Of a stretch of DNA of 24,796 nucleotides, positions 20,405 through 24,796 are shown in pieces. Position numbers and translations under genes: made by a program. The stretch is from the NCBI GenBank assembly GCA_024196135.1, contig JAMQCK010000400.1, forward strand, positions 1 through 24,796, given 5' to 3'. How positions within the stretch are numbered: position 1 is the stretch's first letter; each line of letters starts with the position of its first letter. This DNA comes from Pleurotus ostreatus/Saccharomyces cerevisiae fusant (taxonomy: Eukaryota; Opisthokonta). The notes below the pieces were generated by a model that was given only the letters and a program-made list of their open reading frames with translations, searched no databases and had not been told where the DNA came from.

Positions 20405-22154
20405 GAATAAGGACATACCTTCCTGCGTTTCCCAGCCCACGATCGGGTACGAGGAAGTCTAAAACGACGATCTCGGTGCATCGGCCATCTTGAAAAGGCA
20501 CAAGACAGACCCGACCACTGGCAGGGCAGAAGTCCCAGTCGGCTATGGTGGCATTGTCTTCGCGAGTAAGATATAGCATATCAGGCGTGCTCGGCTCTAC
20601 GGGAGAGACGACATATGCAGCGCACATGAGGCTTTGACTATTATCATCAGTGAATGCAAGCACATTCCGCCCTTCCGACGGCGCGACAGACATAGACTCG
20701 TCAATCGAGTCCCAGCATGGCAGAGTCGGAAAGCGGGCGGACGTGTAAGGAATTTGATCCGGCATCGTAGGGGATTGCGGTGTCGTGATCTCCGCCACTG
20801 CGAGGTGAGAGCGGTGGCGCGGTGTAAGTCTATCGATAGATAGAGGGGCATCGCGTCTGTTGTACCATCCATCGCGGACGACCCAGACACCGACGTCTTC
20901 GTCGGCGGTGAGGACGGTGATGGGAATATAGTCTGCCGCGGACGGAAGATCAGCGCAGGACGACAGAGGTCCATCGACGCTGACGAGTGGAGGGATGCGA
21001 TAGACATGGAGCCGGCCATAGTAGGCAAGGGCAACACTGTTTCCCGATGGCAAGAATTTTGCCTAGGTGTCAGAATTACTGCCGGCTACTTCTCGAAGAT
21101 AAGCGAGGACGTACGACGCTTGGTGGGTCATCCAATGCTGGCAAGCTCCCAAGAGCATTTTTGCGATAGTTCCAGATTAGAGCCACCGCCGTGTCCATGT
21201 CATGCTCGTCCAGTAAGACAATATCCTCAGAGACATCCATTATGACAGTGTCAGACTTCCAGTTCAAGTGGATGATCCCGACGGTCTGAACATCGATGAG
21301 ATCGCTAGTCGTTGTCGAGAAGTGGAGCTCAAGTACAAGCGCGCCATGGGACCTGTTGAAGTACGGATGTTGATGAGTTTTCATGCAAAGATGGGATATG
21401 AAATGAACGCACCTTGGCCCGGACGACGTGAGGACAGCCACAAATTTACCAGCCTGCCTTGATTCACATACGGTGAAAAGGGCGAAGGAAGGCTCAGCGT
21501 CACCTCGCTGCGTACCGGCTAGTTCTCGGAGCCCTTGACAGAATACAGGGAGAGGCTTCATTCTCTCGTAGCCACTTCGTCCGAGATCCCATACGTGGAA
21601 ATGCCGCTCGGAGGTGGCTGCGAGAAAGCGGCCACCCGGAACCAGGCAGATCACGGTGAAGCCATCGTGCTCAGCGAGAGGGGAGGACGACGTGACGGTC
21701 TCAGGCAATCGCATGAGGAGGGTGCGCTTTGCCAAAGGCTTCATGGTAACGGCGCTCGGAGATGTACTAGCGTGCTTGTGGAGAAGGCGCAAGAAGCGGC
21801 CTGGTGCAGTAGCCGCGTGTTCCAGTTCCTCCAAAGACATGTTTTCCAGGTCGAAATTGGCTCTGAAAACTAGATTTCTGGAGCACATCGTGCGTACGGC
21901 CGTCATCCAGATCGAGCGAGATTGAGTCAGCCATAGAAAAGACCTGCACGTCTGCCATGCGATCAGTAGTTGAAGGAGAACTCAACCCGTCCATTTATGC
22001 ATACCTTACGTAGCGATATTATGTCTTCTGGCAGTAGGTATTCCGTGATAACCAAGAGCAGGTCCAAGGTAAGGAACTCGATGAAGGACGGCGGGGGCAT
22101 GGGCTGGATACTTCGAGTCGACATATCCAAGGGAGAGATCCGCGCCAGCGCCAT
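20382..22154 (-). CDS. F-box protein, copy B, last intron interrupted by the KDZ element
   Basis: Paralogue of copy A and likely an SCF substrate receptor. Minus-strand exons are 22154-22005, 21951-21413, 21352-21115 and 21062 to a donor after 20419. Residues about 24-50 hold the F-box (FLTLDLLLVITEYLLPEDI), then LRKTCRSF and SIWMTAVRTMC. WD-like patches (CLVPGGRFLAATSERHFHVW, VALIWNYRKN) and WDFCPASGRVCL match copy A. After VPDRGLGNAG the reading frame crosses a gtatgt donor and enters the transposon, where it would stop at 20382 (535 aa). The original last exon appears to be at 5673-5655, which would make 529 aa. Whether splicing across a 14.7-kb insertion still works is unknown, so the protein may be intact, altered by a few residues, or lost. 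Confidence 0.8.
20405..20412. repeat. Right 8-bp target-site duplication of the KDZ element
   Basis: GAATAAGG, the exact same-orientation copy of 5709-5716. On the minus strand it lies six bases into the donor side of gene B's last intron. Confidence 0.7.
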
Positions 22155-22584
22155 GGGTCAAGTATGGTGGGCTCGCTTATTCAGGTGCGTTGATTTCGAA
22201 GATGAGGGTCGGGAACAAGAGACGCGACAACGCGCCTCCGTGGCGGTGTCGCGCTTGTCACACGGTCACATGCACGCCACATGGTTCGTCTTCAACCTGG
22301 AGGGTCACCTCTTCGAGGCATGCGGCAGCAATGGCAGGCTGAAACCGACCTCCATGTTCGTTTATCATCAAGCATGCGCAGAGGGTATATTGAGCGTCAA
22401 AGCGTAAACGAAGCATACAAATACAACCCGACAGGGTATGAAGTAAACCGCGGGAGTACGAAGTAATCCACGGAGATCGAAGGCATAGTAAATCCCATGT
22501 ACAATACTACTGAGGCGGCGAGGAAGCATTAGCTAGGAGAGTAACAACAACGTAAAGGGAGAGAGAACAGATAAGCTAAAGCCA
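22155..22584. other. Promoter side of F-box gene B
   Basis: No gene supported. This stretch precedes the ATG of the minus-strand F-box gene and should carry its promoter. A LINE fragment has inserted about 440 bp upstream of that ATG. Confidence 0.45.
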
Positions 22585-22595
22585 AACGAAGGTGC
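22585..22595. repeat. Left 11-bp target-site duplication of the LINE
   Basis: AACGAAGGTGC, repeated exactly at 23521-23531 on the other side of the LINE fragment. Confidence 0.85.
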
Positions 22596-23200
22596 ACCTC
22601 GAGTTCCACATTGCGTGGATTCCCGGACACATGGACGTCGCGGGAAATGAGTGGGCTGACGAGGCAGCCAAAGCCGCGGCGGGTGGCGCGAGCACGGATT
22701 TGCGTCTGCGGGTGCCCGCGCTGTGCGGGCCCTTGCCTACCAGCGCGTCCGCCCTCAAGGCGGCGCACAAGAAGCTCACTAGAGCCCAGTGGGCGGCTTG
22801 GTGGGCGGAGTCTCCGCGAGGCGTACGTCAAGCGCGCTTCGACAAGACTCCCCCGGGAAACGCCGTGCGCAAGTTGTACAAGGACCAGCCGAGACGGAAC
22901 TGCAGCATCATCACCCAGCTGAGGGTCCATCATATCGGCCTGAACGCCTACCTCCACCGCATTGGGGCTGTCAACTCCGCCCTCTGCGCGCGATGCATTG
23001 CTCGCGAGACGGTCGAACACTACCTGCTCCGGTGTCAGCGCTATGTCAAGGAGCGTCGCGCGCTACGCGCTGCGGTACGCCAACCCCTCTCCCTTCGCTG
23101 CCTTTTGGCCGACCCCTCAAATATACCTCACACTCTTGCCTTCGTACACGCTACCCAACGCTTCCCTAGATACCTCCCTCAGGGTCATATAGCCACATAG
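22596..23200 (+). pseudogene. ORF2 remnant: RNase H end plus zinc-knuckle region
   Basis: The frame is open from the truncation point to TAG at 23198-23200. It begins inside the RNase H domain (WIPGHMDVAGNEWADEAAKA, carrying the conserved His and the last catalytic Asp). It continues into the C-terminal region usual in basidiomycete LINEs, with a CxxC...H...C knuckle (LCARCIARETVEHYLLRC). The reverse transcriptase and endonuclease are missing because of 5' truncation, and there is no start codon of its own, so it is not a functional gene. Confidence 0.85.
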
Positions 23201-23520
23201 ACATCAGCCCCCCTTAATCTACTTGTCACTCGTCCCCAATTTCCTACGCTATTACCTACCGCCTCTTGTTACTCTGAACATCACATACTAATTTCGTAGA
23301 TACTCGCCCCGTCTCACCGACTAGTTAGTTGTATATAGAGCTAGAGGCCACGGCCTCCCCCGGCTCCCGGGCACGCACCACTTTTCCCCCCAGCCTATTC
23401 TCCCACACCTACATTAGTCGACTCACCCCTCTAGCACATGCACCTCGGGTACATAGCAGCGACATAGGCCTTACAGGCCTACACCGCCACTTATAAACGG
23501 ATTTCATCATCATCATCATC
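22596..23520 (+). mobile_element. 5'-truncated non-LTR retrotransposon (LINE)
   Basis: A 925-bp fragment with the end of an ORF2-type protein, a 320-bp 3' UTR and a tail of TCA/ATC repeats (about 23504-23520), flanked by perfect 11-bp duplications. 5' truncation, a repetitive 3' tail and a target duplication are the hallmarks of LINE insertion by target-primed reverse transcription. The reading frame is undamaged to its stop, which suggests a fairly recent insertion. Confidence 0.88.
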
Positions 23521-23531
23521 AACGAAGGTGC
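23521..23531. repeat. Right 11-bp target-site duplication of the LINE
   Basis: AACGAAGGTGC directly after the ATC-repeat tail, identical to 22585-22595. Confidence 0.85.
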
Positions 23532-23823
23532 GCGGCGCGGAACAGCGAGCGAGGGTCATGATGAGGAAAGCACGTAAGTCAGTATACAAGAACCAGCAGG
23601 AAAACATGCTATGTACATTGCCGCCCAGCGTGTATCTGCGGCACGGGCCCGTGGTAGTCTTTATCGAATTGGGGGTTAGGGTATGAACGCGTGCACATGA
23701 GACATGAAGTACAGCAGGTCAGGGTGGAGCGAGGACCTGAGGGCTGCGTCAGTCCGCAGCGGAAAGTCGTCGACATGAGTACGCACCCTCGCAGACGATG
23801 TATCCTATCCTCCCACCACCATC
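23532..23823. other. 3' flank of the RhoGEF-like gene
   Basis: No gene supported. It follows the stop of the minus-strand gene at 23824 and probably holds its 3' UTR and terminator. Confidence 0.4.
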
Positions 23824-24796
23824 TCACATCGCACGATGGAAGAACTCGGCCGTGTCCTGCGCCCGGTCGCACTTGGCAGCGATGGACGCGGCGACGTCGA
23901 CCGCGCTCTGCACGAGCGGGCGGATGGGCGACGTCTGTGGTGTGTGCGCGAGCAAGTCTGGAAACGTGTCAGTTGGCTGAGTCGTTCCAGACCATTCAAG
24001 CAAAAGGACACTGACCTCGATACAGCAGCACGTATCGCATGACGCGCTGCGTGGGCAGAATAGCGAGCTCGCGCACGGTGGGCAGCTTCCGCTGGCGTTC
24101 CTTCCGCTCTCGCCGCCATAACCGAGGGGCAGGATCCTGCACTTTCTCTGGGCCATGCTCCTTCGCCTTCCCCGGGCTACTCTCCTTCCCCGTCTCCCGT
24201 CCATCCGCGCTCCCGTCCTCCTTCTTCGCAGACGAAAGCTGCATCTGCAAAGCAGAGAACGAAGGGACACTCTTCCGCCATGCATGCGTTCGCCTCCCCG
24301 AGCTCTTATGCGAGGCCAGGGATGGCCGCTCTCCTCCCGACTCGGCGCTCGCATTCTCCACCGCGCCCTCCTGTGATGCATCCCCTTGCTGCGGTGCTGG
24401 CTGCTGTTCCTTCGTAGCCGCATGTTGCTCCTTCGACTCCTGCGTGGCTGCGACAGGCTCCTCACTAGCTTGAATGATCGACGACCTTCGCCTCACACCC
24501 TCAGTGAGGATGCTCTTGCTCAGCCTTCGCTTCGACCGCCCGATGCTCGCGCCGCCATTCTCGCTAGGCCCAACGAACCACCCACCGACGACGCCGCACC
24601 AGCGCACGTATGCGCCCTCAACATCCTCCCGGTGCGTGATAAGCGCCTGGCAGGCGACCGCGGGGTTGGGCGGTTCCGGCCGCTTGTGCTCGCCCCCACG
24701 CCTCCGTACGCCGCCTTCAGACTCCGAGCTCGTGCGATGGTGACCGTCGGGCAGGTCCTGACGACCCTCAATTGAGCGTACGAGCCCGTCGCAGAC
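23824..24796 (-). CDS. Dbl-homology (RhoGEF-like) protein, C-terminal part, 5' end outside window
   Basis: Probable guanine-nucleotide exchange factor for Rho-type GTPases. The visible minus-strand exons are 24796-24016 (open to the window edge) and 23957-23824, joined by a 58-nt intron, giving 304 residues. The piece ITHREDVEGAYVRWCGVVGGWF resembles the middle of a DH domain. LPTVRELAILPTQRVMRYVL, continuing across the intron as LYRDLLAHTP, matches the conserved last-helices signature of DH domains (L..LPxQR..RYxLL..LL). Between them lies a low-complexity insert of about 130 residues rich in Glu, Gln, Lys and Ser. No PH domain follows, since the protein stops about 46 residues after the DH signature. 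Assignment rests on these motifs only. Confidence 0.72.

Overview
The window looks like nuclear DNA from a mushroom-forming basidiomycete (Agaricomycetes). Genes are dense and GC-rich, cut by many GT-AG introns of about 42-60 nt. They include a GH18 chitinase with a PX domain, F-box proteins and a KDZ-family transposase, all typical of that group. All gene models were spliced by eye. Each one closes in frame across every junction, but none has transcript support.

Layout. 610-3200 (+): an intracellular-type PX-GH18 chitinase in 12 exons. 3251-5155 (-): an F-box gene (copy A), tail to tail with the chitinase. 22154-20419 (-): a paralogous F-box gene (copy B) with the same exon plan. Between A and B lies a DNA transposon of about 14.7 kb (5717-20404) with candidate 8-bp target duplications (5709-5716 and 20405-20412) and diverged terminal inverted repeats. 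When the transposon and one target copy are removed, a 49-nt intron of gene B re-forms and leads into a short terminal exon at 5673-5655. The element therefore appears to sit inside the last intron of F-box gene B, and A and B were originally tandem neighbours.

Inside the element are three multi-exon genes. A leftward 1269-codon protein of unknown function (10265-6254) is divergent from a rightward 834-residue protein of unknown function (11893-15068). These are followed by the KDZ transposase (15291-19551), with a cysteine cluster and a D-D-E catalytic core. The divergent region between the first two genes holds nested inverted repeats: three copies of a 44-bp-spaced motif on each side and a 19-bp dyad near the centre. 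The outer parts of the element are rich in TGGWATATWCCA-type palindromes. Since all three reading frames are open, the element could be recent or still active.

Right side. 22596-23520 is a 5'-truncated LINE (end of RNase H, zinc knuckle, 3' UTR, ATC-repeat tail) between perfect 11-bp target duplications. 24796-23824 (-) is the C-terminal part of a Dbl-homology (RhoGEF-like) gene that runs off the window.

The most interesting part is the three-gene KDZ element: its boundaries, its intron insertion site and its two uncharacterised passenger proteins can all be read from the sequence.
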